NCBI GenBank assembly: GCA_014323545.1
Contig: CP058647.1
Coordinates: 688,001 to 752,000 of the forward strand
Length of the DNA stretch: 64,000 nt
Direction of reading: 5' to 3'
Source: Hyphobacterium sp. CCMP332
Lineage (GTDB): Bacteria > Bacteroidota > Bacteroidia > Cytophagales > CCMP332
The position numbers were made by a program, and so were the translations under genes. Numbering within the stretch: the stretch's first letter is position 1; every line of letters starts with the position of its first letter. Under the pieces are notes generated by a model. That model was not told the origin of the DNA. It made no database searches and saw only the letters and a list, made by a program, of their open reading frames with translations. Shown here one piece after another: positions 12,052-20,930 of this stretch.

Positions 12052-12495
12052 TTAGTTAGCCCAAGGAGCTTTACCTTTAACATTTAAACCCATGCTTCTG
12101 GCAGTACCTGCCACTTGCTTCATTGCTGACTCAACTGTATGAGCATTTAAATCCGGCATTTTAATTTCCGCGATTTCTTTCACCTGATCCCATGTTACTG
12201 AACCAACCTTTTTTCTATTGGATTCAGGACTGCCTTTCTTCTGCTTCGATTTCTCCAGCAAGAGTGTTGCAGCGGGAGGTGTTTTAATGACAAAATCAAA
12301 GGATTTATCAACATAAACCGTCACTACAACGGGTAGCAATTGTCCTCTTTTATCCTCGGTTCTTGCATTAAATTGTTTGCAGAACTCCATGATATTAACT
12401 CCTTTAGCACCTAAAGCAGGTCCTACCGGAGGAGATGGGTTTGCTGCTCCACCTCTGACTTGTAATTTTAAAAAGCCACTTACTTCCTTTGCCAT
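12052..12495 (-). CDS. rplK: 50S ribosomal protein L11
   Basis: Protein of the GTPase-associated centre, needed for stringent-response sensing by RelA-type enzymes. It has 147 residues, with the proline-rich hinge region [20 protein letters not shown] near residues 20-39 and the C-terminal rRNA-binding domain ending in [13 protein letters not shown]. It lies 1 bp after nusG, and rplA follows 10 bp later. Confidence 0.98.
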   Translation of the reverse strand: MAKEVSGFLKLQVRGGAANPSPPVGPALGAKGVNIMEFCKQFNARTEDKRGQLLPVVVTVYVDKSFDFVIKTPPAATLLLEKSKQKKGSPESNRKKVGSVTWDQVKEIAEIKMPDLNAHTVESAMKQVAGTARSMGLNVKGKAPWAN

Positions 12496-12496
12496 C

Positions 12497-13051
12497 TTAT
12501 TTTATTTTCTCGACTTGCATATAGTTAAGTTCCACTGGGGTATTTCGCCCGAAAATCTTAACCATTACATTTAATTTCTTTTTATCTTCAAAAACTTCCT
12601 GAACAGTTCCGGTAAAACCGTTGAACGGCCCATCCATTACATTAACCTCTTCACCTACTATAAAAGGTTGATCCAACTTCATTTCCATTTCTTCACTTTC
12701 ATCAACTTTCCCAAGTATTCTATTTACTTCGGTTTGTCTCAATGGAACAGGTTCCTTGGAAGCTCCTTTTTCGTTACCCAGAAATCCCAATACACCGGGT
12801 ATTCCTTTAATAACATGAATTACTTCGCCATGCGATGGATCCATTTGAACCAAAACATAGCCAGGAAAGAAATTCTTCTCCCTGATTCTTTTCTTGCCAT
12901 TCCTCATTTCATAAACCTTCTCAGAAGGAATAAGAATTTGCGGTATGACTTCAGTCAGATTTTCTCTGCCAATTTCATTCTCCAGGTAAGTTTTAACTTT
13001 CTTTTCCTGTCCAGAAATCGCCTTAACTACATACCAATTCAAATCTGACAT
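12497..13051 (-). CDS. nusG: Transcription antitermination/elongation factor NusG
   Basis: Links RNA polymerase to the leading ribosome or to Rho. It has 184 residues: an NGN domain (residues about 5-110, with [16 protein letters not shown] and [10 protein letters not shown]) and a C-terminal KOW domain (about 128-184, with [18 protein letters not shown]). It is 9 bp downstream of secE and 1 bp before rplK, the classical order. Confidence 0.98.
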   Translation of the reverse strand: MSDLNWYVVKAISGQEKKVKTYLENEIGRENLTEVIPQILIPSEKVYEMRNGKKRIREKNFFPGYVLVQMDPSHGEVIHVIKGIPGVLGFLGNEKGASKEPVPLRQTEVNRILGKVDESEEMEMKLDQPFIVGEEVNVMDGPFNGFTGTVQEVFEDKKKLNVMVKIFGRNTPVELNYMQVEKIK

Positions 13052-13060
13052 ATTCTAAAA

Positions 13061-13252
13061 TTAAAATTCCCGGTAAAACCAGGTCATCACGTTATCAAAA
13101 GCCAGATCCATTACCCCAATAATTAAGGCGAAGATCAAGGATGCAACCAAAACCAGAATGGAACTTGATTGAAGATCACCATATTTTGGCCAAGACACCT
13201 TGTATCTCATTTCGTTTACTGACTCTAATATATACGCTCTAATCTTATTCAT
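13061..13252 (-). CDS. secE: Preprotein translocase subunit SecE
   Basis: Small essential subunit of the SecYEG protein-export channel. It has 63 residues and one membrane segment (residues about 32-54, SSILVLVASLIFALIIGVMD), after the conserved amphipathic stretch ESVNEMRYKVSWPKYGDLQ. This is the short single-span form common outside Enterobacteria. The gene begins 13 bp after tRNA-Trp, so the two are probably made as one transcript and cut by RNase P/Z. Confidence 0.96.
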   Translation of the reverse strand: MNKIRAYILESVNEMRYKVSWPKYGDLQSSSILVLVASLIFALIIGVMDLAFDNVMTWFYREF

Positions 13253-13265
13253 TACTCATTTTTAG

Positions 13266-13338
13266 CACGGGTGGCAAGAATCGAACTCGCGACCTTTGGT
13301 TTTGGAGACCACTGCTCTACCAGCTGAGCTACACCCGT
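13266..13338 (-). tRNA. tRNA-Trp (anticodon CCA)
   Basis: A 73-nt cloverleaf. The acceptor stem ACGGGTG pairs with CACCCGT, discriminator G, and no CCA is encoded. The anticodon loop CTCCAAA gives CCA. The T-arm contains GAGTTCGAATC. It lies between tuf and secE, as in many bacteria. Confidence 0.97.
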
Positions 13339-13356
13339 ATGCAGAAAAAAGGACTG

Positions 13357-13388
13357 CAAAATTACGACTGTAGGATCAAAAAAACAAA
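13357..13388 (-). promoter_or_regulatory. Promoter of tRNA-Trp-secE-nusG-ribosomal protein operon
   Basis: On the minus strand TTTG (13388-13385) is followed after 20 bp by TAATTTTG (13364-13357), a strong match to the Bacteroidota consensus. The -7 box continues as TTTGCAGTCC. The -33 box lies inside the tail of the tuf terminator, so the two elements overlap. Confidence 0.75.
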
Positions 13389-13417
13389 TGCCTCCGCTAA
13401 TTATTTGCGGAGGCATT
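13378..13417 (-). terminator. Rho-independent terminator of tuf
   Basis: A perfect 11-bp inverted repeat, AATGCCTCCGC with GCGGAGGCATT (13387-13397 and 13407-13417), around a 9-nt loop. On the minus strand it is followed by TG and then seven T. It begins 17 bp after the tuf stop codon. Confidence 0.9.
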
Positions 13418-13434
13418 ATTTATGTGAAAATGGC

Positions 13435-14622
13435 TTAGTTTAAAACTTCAGTTACCTGACCGGCTCCTACAGTTCTACCACCTTCTCTGATAGCGAAACG
13501 CAATCCTTTTTCCATCGCTACAGTACTGATCAATTCAACAGTAATTGTAACGTTATCACCAGGCATTACCATTTCAACGCCATCAGGTAGCATGATTTCT
13601 CCTGTAACGTCAGTAGTTCTGAAGTAAAACTGAGGACGATACTTGTTAAAGAATGGAGTGTGTCTTCCACCTTCTTCTTTTTTAAGTACATAGATCTCAG
13701 CTTTGAATTTATCGTGAGGAGTAACAGAACCCGGCTTACAGATTACCATTCCTCTCTTGATTGATTCTTTTTCTATACCTCTAAGTAGAAGTCCGGTATT
13801 ATCACCAGCTTCACCTCTATCTAATATTTTACGGAACATCTCTACTCCGGTAACTGTAGACTTCAAGTTTTCAGCACCCATTCCGATGATATCAACAGAA
13901 TCACCAGAGTTGATGACACCTCTTTCAATTCTTCCTGTCGCAACTGTACCTCTACCAGTAATTGAGAAAATATCCTCAACAGGCATTAAGAAATCAAGGT
14001 CAACAAGTCTTTCAGGAATTGGAATGTATTCATCAACAGCATTCATCAATTCTTCAATTTTTTCAACCCACTTGCCTTCGCCATTCAAACCACCTAAGGC
14101 CGAACCTTGAATTACAGGTATGTCATCGCCAGGAAAATCGTAAAAGCTAAGAAGCTCTCTGATTTCCATCTCAACTAATTCCAATAATTCCGCATCATCA
14201 ACAAGGTCAACTTTGTTCATAAATACAACGATTGCCGGAACACCTACCTGACGGGCAAGAAGAATGTGCTCTCTGGTTTGAGGCATTGGACCGTCAGTCG
14301 CAGCCACAACCAAAATTGCTCCGTCCATCTGTGCAGCTCCGGTAACCATGTTTTTAACATAGTCAGCGTGACCCGGACAGTCTACGTGAGCATAGTGTCT
14401 GTTTGCAGTTTGATATTCAATGTGCGAAGTATTAATTGTAATACCTCTCTCCTTTTCTTCCGGAGCATTATCAATTGCATCAAAATCTTTTTTCTCAGCA
14501 AATCCTTTATCAGATAATACTTTAGAGATTGCTGCTGTTAATGTTGTTTTGCCATGATCCACGTGTCCTATAGTACCTATGTTAACGTGGGGCTTATCCC
14601 GTTGAAATGTTTCCTTAGCCAT
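13435..14622 (-). CDS. tuf: Elongation factor Tu
   Basis: GTPase that brings aminoacyl-tRNA to the ribosome, 395 residues. Motifs seen: P-loop GHVDHGKT at residues 19-26, DCPGHADY near 81-88, NKVD near 136-139 and the C-terminal FRTTDVTG segment of domain 3. It is preceded by three tRNA genes and followed by a strong terminator, so tRNA-Tyr, tRNA-Gly, tRNA-Thr and tuf form one unit, like the thrU-tufB operon of E. coli. This is the only tuf in the window; it is not next to fusA. Confidence 0.99.
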   Translation of the reverse strand: MAKETFQRDKPHVNIGTIGHVDHGKTTLTAAISKVLSDKGFAEKKDFDAIDNAPEEKERGITINTSHIEYQTANRHYAHVDCPGHADYVKNMVTGAAQMDGAILVVAATDGPMPQTREHILLARQVGVPAIVVFMNKVDLVDDAELLELVEMEIRELLSFYDFPGDDIPVIQGSALGGLNGEGKWVEKIEELMNAVDEYIPIPERLVDLDFLMPVEDIFSITGRGTVATGRIERGVINSGDSVDIIGMGAENLKSTVTGVEMFRKILDRGEAGDNTGLLLRGIEKESIKRGMVICKPGSVTPHDKFKAEIYVLKKEEGGRHTPFFNKYRPQFYFRTTDVTGEIMLPDGVEMVMPGDNVTITVELISTVAMEKGLRFAIREGGRTVGAGQVTEVLN

Positions 14623-14697
14623 TTCTTATTTCAATTTTAATTATTAAAAATTTTACAAATTACGTTTTACTTTCCTTAAATCCTATTTTATCAGCAG

Positions 14698-14769
<72 letters not shown>

Positions 14770-14784
14770 TTTAAAAATTATAAG

Positions 14785-14857
14785 AGCGGGAGACGAGGTT
14801 CGAACCCGCGACCTACAGCTTGGAAGGCTGTCGCTCTACCAGCTGAGCTACTCCCGC
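14785..14857 (-). tRNA. tRNA-Gly (anticodon TCC)
   Basis: A 73-nt cloverleaf. The acceptor GCGGGAG pairs perfectly with CTCCCGC, discriminator T. The anticodon stem ACAGC/GCTGT closes the loop CTTCCAA, giving TCC. It lies 15 bp before tRNA-Thr in the same unit. Confidence 0.97.
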
Positions 14858-14896
14858 TTATAATGTTCATTGCTGAACTCAAGATAGATATCAAAG

Positions 14897-14979
14897 TGGG
14901 GAGAGCAGGATTCGAACCTACGAAGTCGTAAGACAACAGATTTACAGTCTGCCCCAGTTGGCCGCTTTGGTATCTCCCC
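14897..14979 (-). tRNA. tRNA-Tyr (anticodon GTA)
   Basis: An 83-nt class II tRNA with a long variable arm (TTGTCTTACGACTTCG). The acceptor GGGGAGA pairs with TCTCCCC, discriminator A. The anticodon loop CTGTAAA gives GTA. First gene of the tRNA-tuf unit. Confidence 0.97.
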
Positions 14980-15040
14980 CTCTCATCAAATTCAAGAACT
15001 TTTTGGCATATAAAATGCCGCTCCAATTTTTTTGGAGATG

Positions 15041-15071
15041 CAAAAGTAGATGCTTTTTTAATTTATTCAAA
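15041..15071 (-). promoter_or_regulatory. Promoter of tRNA-Tyr-tRNA-Gly-tRNA-Thr-tuf
   Basis: On the minus strand TTTG (15071-15068) and TACTTTTG (15048-15041) are 19 bp apart, an excellent match to the Bacteroidota consensus; the -7 box continues as GCATCTCC. The leader to tRNA-Tyr holds two small inverted repeats, CTCCAA/TTGGAG (15021-15037) and GGCAT/ATGCC (15005-15019). Confidence 0.75.
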
Positions 15072-15094
15072 CTTTGTATAATATTTTTACAAAG
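15072..15094 (-). terminator. Weak hairpin after the M1 aminopeptidase gene
   Basis: A perfect 7-bp AT-rich inverted repeat, CTTTGTA with TACAAAG (15072-15078 and 15088-15094), around a 9-nt loop, 15 bp after the stop codon. On the minus strand only TTTGAATAAATT follows, so it would be a poor terminator. It directly abuts the -33 box of the tRNA-Tyr promoter. Confidence 0.4.
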
Positions 15095-15109
15095 AGTCTT
15101 TTTTTACTT

Positions 15110-17638
15110 TTATAACATATTGGAAAACCACTTTCTGATAGCATCGGAATCCTCCTTTTTTAATATATCAATTAACTGTTTTTTCACAAGAGGTCTGTCC
15201 AAATAAACTAGCAAGGATTGATATGCCATTACACGGTTGAACGAATACTTATCGTTTGTGGCAATATTGTATAATAAGTTAAGCGCCTGTTGCTGTTCAA
15301 CAGAGTCAGCATTTAGCATTCCCAAACCGTAATAGCCTAATATGGCATATTTATTTTGATCTGAAATTATATTCAACTTCTCTTTAAACCAATCAGATTT
15401 ATCTATGGATAAGGAAGCATAATAAGATGCCACTACATTTAACACATGCGGATTATTTGATTCTTCGAATGCCTGAACAATTTCCATTTTTTCCGCACTA
15501 TCTTTTTTTATATCAATCAATGCATCGAGCGCTATAGCATTGACATACCAGGAAGAGTCTTTAAGGAAAGCTTCATAAAAAATTGTGTCCGGTTCAACTA
15601 TATACATTAGGGTTTCAAGAGCCGCTCCTCTTACGTAAGATTTGTTTGAGGTTTTAGCTATTTCTATAATCCGCCTTTTTGTATCGGCACCTATTATATC
15701 ATATTCTCTTTCAATAAAATCCAAGGTCAATTCCTGAATCGTGTAAGAGCTATCCAGTAAAAACACCTGTGATATTCCCGTACTTTTTACTCTTTCCGGG
15801 AAGCTATCGCGTAAGAGCATAAAAGCATCATAACGATTTAGAAAATCATTGCTATTGTAATATTGCAAAACCAATTCATCGTATGTTTTTTTAATTGAAA
15901 CTTCAATCAAAAGATTGTGATCCGGATCAGCTATTAATGTGCCCCCCAATGCTTCCAATTCCAATTTGAAATTTGTGCTTTTTTGGCTAATTACAATCAC
16001 AGTATCAAAAGGAATTCTATCCCGATATAAATAGCGCAATTTCAAGGGTATTCTAAAAGCATCTTCTTTTTGAATTTGATTAATTTCTATGCCTAAAATA
16101 TTCGGCTCCATTTCCTCATATTTTATTTTTAATTGCGGGTGACCAGGTCTTTCAAACCACTGTTCAAAAAAATAATGAAGGTCTTTTCCTGAGAGGTCTT
16201 CAAATACCTTTCTCAAATCGGATAGTTCCACATTTTGGTATTTAAATTTTTTCAGGTAAACACTAATGCCTTCAAAAAATAAATCATCACCCAATTCCTT
16301 TCGAAGCATATGGATTACAAAACCACCTTTTGAATAGGAATGGGCGTCAAATAAATCTCCCGCATAATCATATCTGTGGCGAATAATAGGTGCCCGGTAG
16401 TCGCGCGCCTCTGAAAAATAATCATCGAGTTCAGCCAGGCGAACTAAAGCAGCGGCTTCTTCACCGTATTTATATTCTGACCATAAGTACTCTCCATAAT
16501 TTGCAAATGATTCATTCAAACTGACATATGGCCAGGATTCGCAAGTCACCAGGTCTCCAAACCATTGATGAACCAATTCGTGGGATATAATCCAATCAAA
16601 ATTTTCATCTGTTAATTCTTTTTTATCAACATATAAGTTACTCATGAAAACAGATGCACTTGTATTTTCCATGGCACCTGTGATGAATTGGCGCACCGGA
16701 ATTTGAGCGTACTTTTCCCAGGGAAATGGATAATTAAAAAGCGAGGAATAGAAATTGATCATCTCTGAGGTGTTTGCAAAAACATCATCCATGGAATTTT
16801 CATATTCCCTTTCTGTGTAAACATAAAGTGGAACCGATTCAGATTTTAATTCAAGAATTTTCCAAGATCCTACGGCTATCATTGTCAAATATGCAGAATG
16901 AGGCAGTTGTTGTGACCAGTGATCAGTTCTTGTACCATTCTCATTAAACGTTTTTGCCTTTAACTTTCCATTGGATAATGTTACCATCGAAGTGTCAACA
17001 GTAAGATAGATATCCTGAGTAAATTTTTCATCGGGTCGATCCAAAGTCGGAAACCAAACAGAATTATAACTGGTCTCACCCTGTGTCCAAATCTGAGGTG
17101 AAATACCCTGAATGGTGTCTAGTGGATCTACAAAAAACAAACCTTTGTCTTCAGGTGAAAGTGAATCGTAGAAGCGATTTGGCTTAGCGCGATAAGCTAT
17201 GTTAATTGTAAGAACATCATATTTATTTAAGGCTGTATCTACTTTAAAATAAATTCTGTCATTTCTGTAATTGTATTGCCAATTAAATCTATCAAGTGGT
17301 TTTATGGACACGTTTAATATTTCCATGCTTTTAGCATCGAGATAAAATTCTTTGATGTCCTTAACATTTGGCTTTATTGTTAAAACAGCTAATCCTCCAA
17401 CCTCCTGTTTTTGCCAATCGAATGAAAGCTGTAACTCGGTATGCAGGATATCAACTATTTTTTGATCCTGGATTTGAAGGGGTTTTTCCTCTAAAAGTTC
17501 AACTTTTTTGGCAAGCGCTTTTTGAGCACTTATCTCTGGCTTGGATTTCTTCATACAAGAAGCCATAAGCGTTAGAATCGCAATTAAAAAGACTAAACTT
17601 GTCTTTAAATTATAGAATTTCAATTTGGATATTTTCAT
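15110..17638 (-). CDS. M1 family aminopeptidase, lipoprotein
   Basis: Zinc aminopeptidase of the PepN/ERAP-like M1 family, 842 residues from the ATG at 17636-17638. This start begins MKISKLKFYNLKTSLVF and leads directly into a lipoprotein signal with LMASC as the lipobox; an earlier start at 17665 would overlap the divergent biotin-carrier gene. The exopeptidase motif GAMEN is near residue 320, the zinc motif HELVH near 350-354 with the third ligand Glu (NESFANYGE) about 20 residues later. The C-terminal half has the helical-repeat character of ERAP-type domains. It should be anchored in the envelope and degrade peptides there. A single gene with the tRNA-tuf unit downstream. Confidence 0.9.
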   Translation of the reverse strand: MKISKLKFYNLKTSLVFLIAILTLMASCMKKSKPEISAQKALAKKVELLEEKPLQIQDQKIVDILHTELQLSFDWQKQEVGGLAVLTIKPNVKDIKEFYLDAKSMEILNVSIKPLDRFNWQYNYRNDRIYFKVDTALNKYDVLTINIAYRAKPNRFYDSLSPEDKGLFFVDPLDTIQGISPQIWTQGETSYNSVWFPTLDRPDEKFTQDIYLTVDTSMVTLSNGKLKAKTFNENGTRTDHWSQQLPHSAYLTMIAVGSWKILELKSESVPLYVYTEREYENSMDDVFANTSEMINFYSSLFNYPFPWEKYAQIPVRQFITGAMENTSASVFMSNLYVDKKELTDENFDWIISHELVHQWFGDLVTCESWPYVSLNESFANYGEYLWSEYKYGEEAAALVRLAELDDYFSEARDYRAPIIRHRYDYAGDLFDAHSYSKGGFVIHMLRKELGDDLFFEGISVYLKKFKYQNVELSDLRKVFEDLSGKDLHYFFEQWFERPGHPQLKIKYEEMEPNILGIEINQIQKEDAFRIPLKLRYLYRDRIPFDTVIVISQKSTNFKLELEALGGTLIADPDHNLLIEVSIKKTYDELVLQYYNSNDFLNRYDAFMLLRDSFPERVKSTGISQVFLLDSSYTIQELTLDFIEREYDIIGADTKRRIIEIAKTSNKSYVRGAALETLMYIVEPDTIFYEAFLKDSSWYVNAIALDALIDIKKDSAEKMEIVQAFEESNNPHVLNVVASYYASLSIDKSDWFKEKLNIISDQNKYAILGYYGLGMLNADSVEQQQALNLLYNIATNDKYSFNRVMAYQSLLVYLDRPLVKKQLIDILKKEDSDAIRKWFSNML

Positions 17639-17639
17639 A

Positions 17640-17647
17640 TATCTTTG
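17640..17647 (+). promoter_or_regulatory. Candidate -7 box for the biotin carrier-pyrH-frr unit
   Basis: TATCTTTG matches TAnnTTTG and ends 17 bp before the ATG at 17665. No TTG is seen at the proper -33 distance, so support is partial. It overlaps the first codons of the divergent aminopeptidase leader. Confidence 0.4.
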
Positions 17648-17664
17648 GCTCAAAATTCGGATCA

Positions 17665-18174
17665 ATGAATCAGGTCACAATAAACGGAAAAAAACAGCAC
17701 AAGGTCGATAAGGATAGTGATGGAAATTTATTGATTGATGATAAAATAGTTGATTGGGATTTACACAAAGTCAACGACAAGCTATTTCATATAATATTCG
17801 AGAACGAGTCTTTTATTTCTGAAATCCTATCAATAGATACAGAAAACAAAAAAGTATTGTTCCGAATCAATGGAGAATTATTGGATGTAGCTTTAAAAGA
17901 CAAATTCGACATTTTACTGGAAAAGCTTGGAATGGCACATATGACTAGTAAAAAAGTCAATGATATAAAAGCACCAATGCCGGGATCAATTCTAAATGTA
18001 ATGGTAAATGAGGGCGACACCGTTGCAAAAGATCAGGCGATATTGATTCTTGAAGCTATGAAAATGGAAAATGTTATTAAATCTCCGATTGATGGTGAAA
18101 TTGCAACTGTACTTGTGAAAACCGGAGAGAATGTTGAAAAAAATCACAAATTGATTGAATTCAAGTCAGAGTAG
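17665..18174 (+). CDS. Biotin carboxyl carrier protein of an acyl-CoA carboxylase
   Basis: Carries the biotin that shuttles CO2 between carboxylase and carboxyltransferase subunits. It has 169 residues. The biotinyl domain occupies about 98-169 ([17 protein letters not shown]), with the biotinylation motif EAMKMEN and its Lys near residue 132. The N-terminal part (1-95) resembles the BT-type domain found in propionyl-CoA or methylcrotonyl-CoA carboxylases more than the Pro/Ala-rich linker of AccB, so a partner in propionyl-CoA-type carboxylation is more likely than fatty-acid synthesis; this is inference. The ATG at 17665 is chosen because an upstream in-frame ATG at 17599 would lie deep in the divergent gene. 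pyrH begins 1 bp after its stop. Confidence 0.85.
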   Translation: MNQVTINGKKQHKVDKDSDGNLLIDDKIVDWDLHKVNDKLFHIIFENESFISEILSIDTENKKVLFRINGELLDVALKDKFDILLEKLGMAHMTSKKVNDIKAPMPGSILNVMVNEGDTVAKDQAILILEAMKMENVIKSPIDGEIATVLVKTGENVEKNHKLIEFKSE

Positions 18175-18175
18175 A

Positions 18176-18883
18176 ATGAAATATAAAAGAATCCTATTAA
18201 AACTCAGCGGTGAAGCACTGGCCGGAAAACACGGTCATGGCATTGAAACTGAAATTCTTGATCGCTTTGCACTTGAAATAAAAGAAGTTGTAAAAGCCGG
18301 TGTTGAAGTGGCCATAGTAATAGGTGGTGGAAATATAATGCGCGGTGCCGATGCTGAAGCACTCGGAATCGATAGAGTTCAGGGTGACTATATGGGCATG
18401 CTTGCCACGCTTATAAATGGAATGGCCATACAAAGTGTTCTTGAAAAAAATGGTGTTTATACACGACTTCAATCCGGAATTAGAGTCGACCAGGTCTGCG
18501 AACCATTTATCAAACGTCGTGCCGTACGTCATTTGGAAAAAGGACGTGTTGTAATTTTTGGAGCCGGAACCGGAAATCCTTATTTCACGACTGATTCAGC
18601 TGCGAGCTTAAGAGCAATAGAAATAGAAGCAGAAGTGGTTCTCAAAGGAACCAGAGTTGATGGTGTATATAATGCCGATCCTGAAAAAGATCCTGAAGCC
18701 ATTAAATTTGATCACATTTCTTTTGAGGAGGTAATTCTGAAAGGATTAAAAGTGATGGATATGACGGCTTTTGCTTTGTGTAAAGAAAATGAATTGCCAA
18801 TAATTGTATTCGATATGAATAGATCGGGCAACTTACTCCGAATTGTTAAAGGGGAAGAAGTAGGCACATTGGTTACTAATTAA
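18176..18883 (+). CDS. pyrH: UMP kinase
   Basis: Phosphorylates UMP to UDP; hexameric and usually allosterically controlled by GTP and UTP. It has 235 residues from ATG 18176 ([17 protein letters not shown]), 1 bp after the carrier-protein stop. Motifs: KLSGEAL for phosphate binding at residues 9-15, GGGN near 44-47 and [13 protein letters not shown] near 129-141, all typical of PyrH rather than of other amino-acid kinases. frr follows by 8 bp, the widely conserved pyrH-frr pair. Confidence 0.98.
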   Translation: MKYKRILLKLSGEALAGKHGHGIETEILDRFALEIKEVVKAGVEVAIVIGGGNIMRGADAEALGIDRVQGDYMGMLATLINGMAIQSVLEKNGVYTRLQSGIRVDQVCEPFIKRRAVRHLEKGRVVIFGAGTGNPYFTTDSAASLRAIEIEAEVVLKGTRVDGVYNADPEKDPEAIKFDHISFEEVILKGLKVMDMTAFALCKENELPIIVFDMNRSGNLLRIVKGEEVGTLVTN

Positions 18884-18891
18884 TAATACAA

Positions 18892-19452
18892 ATGGAAGAA
18901 ATAGAAATGATATTGGAGTTGACTGAAGAAAGCATGGATAAGGCAGTCGCTCATACCAAATCTGAATTAGCAAAAATTAGGGCGGGGAAGGCCAATCCTT
19001 CAATACTTGAAGGTGTAATGGTCGAATATTATGGTGCGATGACTCCATTAAATCAACTCGCAAGTGTTAACACTCCGGACGCGCGTTCATTTTTAATCAA
19101 GCCTTTTGAAAAATCAATATTAGCCGATGTTGAGAGAGCGATAATCAATTCAAATCTTGGCTTAAATCCACAAAACGACGGAGAAAATATTAGAATCAAT
19201 TTACCTCCACTTACAGAAGACAGGCGTATTCAATTGGTTAAACAAGCGAAATCGGATTGTGAACAAGGTAAAATTAGTATCCGAACAGTAAGAAAGGATA
19301 TGAATGATGAACTGAAAAAATTACAAAAAGATGGTGCTCCCGAAGATCTGATCAAGGATGCAGAAGGAGAAGTTCAAAAAATCACAGATAAACACTCAGA
19401 AAAGTTAGATGAAATTTTTAAGGTCAAGGAAGAAGAAATAATGACCATCTAA
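18892..19452 (+). CDS. frr: Ribosome recycling factor
   Basis: Splits post-termination ribosomes together with EF-G. It has 186 residues; the signature region SELAKIRAGKANPSILEGV lies at residues about 24-42, and RKDMNDELKKLQKDG is in the C-terminal helix of the three-helix bundle. It is 8 bp after pyrH and convergent with nadD. Confidence 0.98.
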   Translation: MEEIEMILELTEESMDKAVAHTKSELAKIRAGKANPSILEGVMVEYYGAMTPLNQLASVNTPDARSFLIKPFEKSILADVERAIINSNLGLNPQNDGENIRINLPPLTEDRRIQLVKQAKSDCEQGKISIRTVRKDMNDELKKLQKDGAPEDLIKDAEGEVQKITDKHSEKLDEIFKVKEEEIMTI

Positions 19453-19460
19453 TTTTTTGG

Positions 19461-19485
19461 ATCAATTTGATAATGATCATTTGAT
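19461..19485. terminator. AT-rich hairpin between convergent frr and nadD
   Basis: ATCAA and TTGAT ends with an inner TGAT/ATCA pairing and loop AATG form a 5+4-bp hairpin in the 51-bp gap between the two stop codons. Runs of A and T flank both sides, but no clean T tract follows at once, so function in either direction is uncertain. Confidence 0.3.
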
Positions 19486-19503
19486 TTAAAAAAAATTCAT
19501 CAA

Positions 19504-20076
19504 TCAGGAATAAATTTTATTGCGAATAATGTATTCCTCTACATCCGGATGCACAAGATATCTGATCGATTGATTATTCCGCACACAATCTCTAATAAAT
19601 GTCGCTGATATTTCCATTAAAGGCGCTTCAATCATTTTGACTGATTCCCCATAATCTTCTAATACTTCCGGCGTGTTGGGTCTTGGGTAAACTAATAAAC
19701 GATGGTATTTTAAAATCGCTTCGTAATTTTTCCACTTGTTGAAATGTACAAGATTATCTTCCCCAATTATCAGTGAAAACTCCCTTTCCGGATATTTTTC
19801 CGTTAAATACGCCAACGTGTCAACCGTATAGCTCGGTTTCGGCATATGAAATTCAATATCTGATACTTCAAACTCCAAATTATCATAAATAGCCAGTCGG
19901 ACCATTTCAAGTCTGTCGTATTCGGGAATAAGTGAAGTATTTTTTTTAAAAGGACTTTGAGGAGAAACAACAAACATTACCTTTTGAATATCTGTTTTCT
20001 CCAAAATTGTATTGGCAATAATTAAATGTCCAATATGGATGGGATTAAAAGAGCCAAAAAATAGTCCTACTTTCAA
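19504..20076 (-). CDS. nadD: Nicotinate-nucleotide adenylyltransferase
   Basis: Makes nicotinate adenine dinucleotide in NAD synthesis. It has 190 residues. The nucleotidyltransferase motif GSFNPIHIGHL is at residues 8-18 and the second motif ISATFIRD near 155-162. The start overlaps the gmk stop by 4 bp (ATGA-type junction), so translation is probably coupled. Confidence 0.97.
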   Translation of the reverse strand: MKVGLFFGSFNPIHIGHLIIANTILEKTDIQKVMFVVSPQSPFKKNTSLIPEYDRLEMVRLAIYDNLEFEVSDIEFHMPKPSYTVDTLAYLTEKYPEREFSLIIGEDNLVHFNKWKNYEAILKYHRLLVYPRPNTPEVLEDYGESVKMIEAPLMEISATFIRDCVRNNQSIRYLVHPDVEEYIIRNKIYS

Positions 20077-20645
20077 GTGAGAAATTTGTTTATGTATTTT
20101 TCGGCTTCCTGAACGGCATGATCCAGATTATCATTTTCTATCACCACATCAAAATGCGAAGCATATTTCATTTCTGACTCGGCCTTATTAATTCTTTCCT
20201 GCAGACTTTTATCATTTTCGCTTCCGCGTTTTTTTAGTCTTTCTTCTAAGGTTTGAACTGATGGAGGTTGTACAAAGATTGCTAATGCTCTATCGCCGTA
20301 TTGTTTTTTAATGTTCAAACCACCTTTTACATCAATATCAAAAATCACATGGCGGCCCTCAGTCCATATCCGCTCCAATTCAGACTTTAGCGTACCATAA
20401 AAGGCGTTTTCATATACTTCTTCCCATTCGACAAATTCCTCATTTTTTATTTTTTCTTTGAATTCATCCAATGTCAAAAAATAATAGTCCTTACCGTTTT
20501 GTTCACCCTCTCTTATGGTATTGCGGCTGGTGGCCGATATTGAAAATCCAATATTGGGGTATTTTGAAAGAATCCTTTTTACTATGCTCGTCTTACCTGC
20601 ACCAGATGGCGCAGAAAAAATGAGAAGCTTACCTTTTTTACTCAT
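20073..20645 (-). CDS. gmk: Guanylate kinase
   Basis: Converts GMP to GDP. It has 190 residues, with P-loop SAPSGAGKTS at residues 11-20 and the GMP-binding SATSR and EGEQNGKDYYF segments. It overlaps the upstream anti-sigma-like gene by 4 bp and nadD by 4 bp, so sigma factor, anti-sigma-like protein, gmk and nadD look like one operon. Confidence 0.98.
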   Translation of the reverse strand: MSKKGKLLIFSAPSGAGKTSIVKRILSKYPNIGFSISATSRNTIREGEQNGKDYYFLTLDEFKEKIKNEEFVEWEEVYENAFYGTLKSELERIWTEGRHVIFDIDVKGGLNIKKQYGDRALAIFVQPPSVQTLEERLKKRGSENDKSLQERINKAESEMKYASHFDVVIENDNLDHAVQEAEKYINKFLT

Positions 20646-20926
20646 GCGATCGTTATTTCCCGAAGCTTCAGCTGGATTGCTTTCACCAGTTTATCAGGAA
20701 CTCTAACATTTCCACATTTTTCTTTGAGGACAGCACGGATATTTTGCTCTTCCATATAGTGGTCCTTGCAATCCTTACTTCCCTCAACATGAGCTAAAAA
20801 TAATTTTTCTTCTTCAGAATTTGCTTCTCCATCCATTACGAGGTGAGCCAGTTTCATGAACTCAGGACATAAAGTATATTTTTCACCGTCATTCATTCCA
20901 TTTTCATTAGTAGTAGTTTTATTCAT
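20642..20926 (-). CDS. Putative anti-sigma factor
   Basis: A 94-residue soluble protein directly downstream (4 bp) of an ECF sigma gene, the usual place for a cognate anti-sigma factor. It has no membrane segment. A region at residues 46-60 (HVEGSKDCKDHYMEE) resembles the HxxxCxxC zinc-binding motif of zinc anti-sigma factors, but the spacing is longer and the last position is His instead of Cys. Further Cys lie at residues 19, 70 or so. Function is inferred from position and this partial motif; it could instead be a regulator that no longer binds zinc. Confidence 0.6.
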   Translation of the reverse strand: MNKTTTNENGMNDGEKYTLCPEFMKLAHLVMDGEANSEEEKLFLAHVEGSKDCKDHYMEEQNIRAVLKEKCGNVRVPDKLVKAIQLKLREITIA

Positions 20927-20930
20927 AAGC

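Noticed and set aside
14778-15026. Open frame of 82 codons on the minus strand across tRNA-Gly and tRNA-Tyr
   Set aside because: It reads straight through two well-folded tRNA genes and their spacers; no protein is expected.
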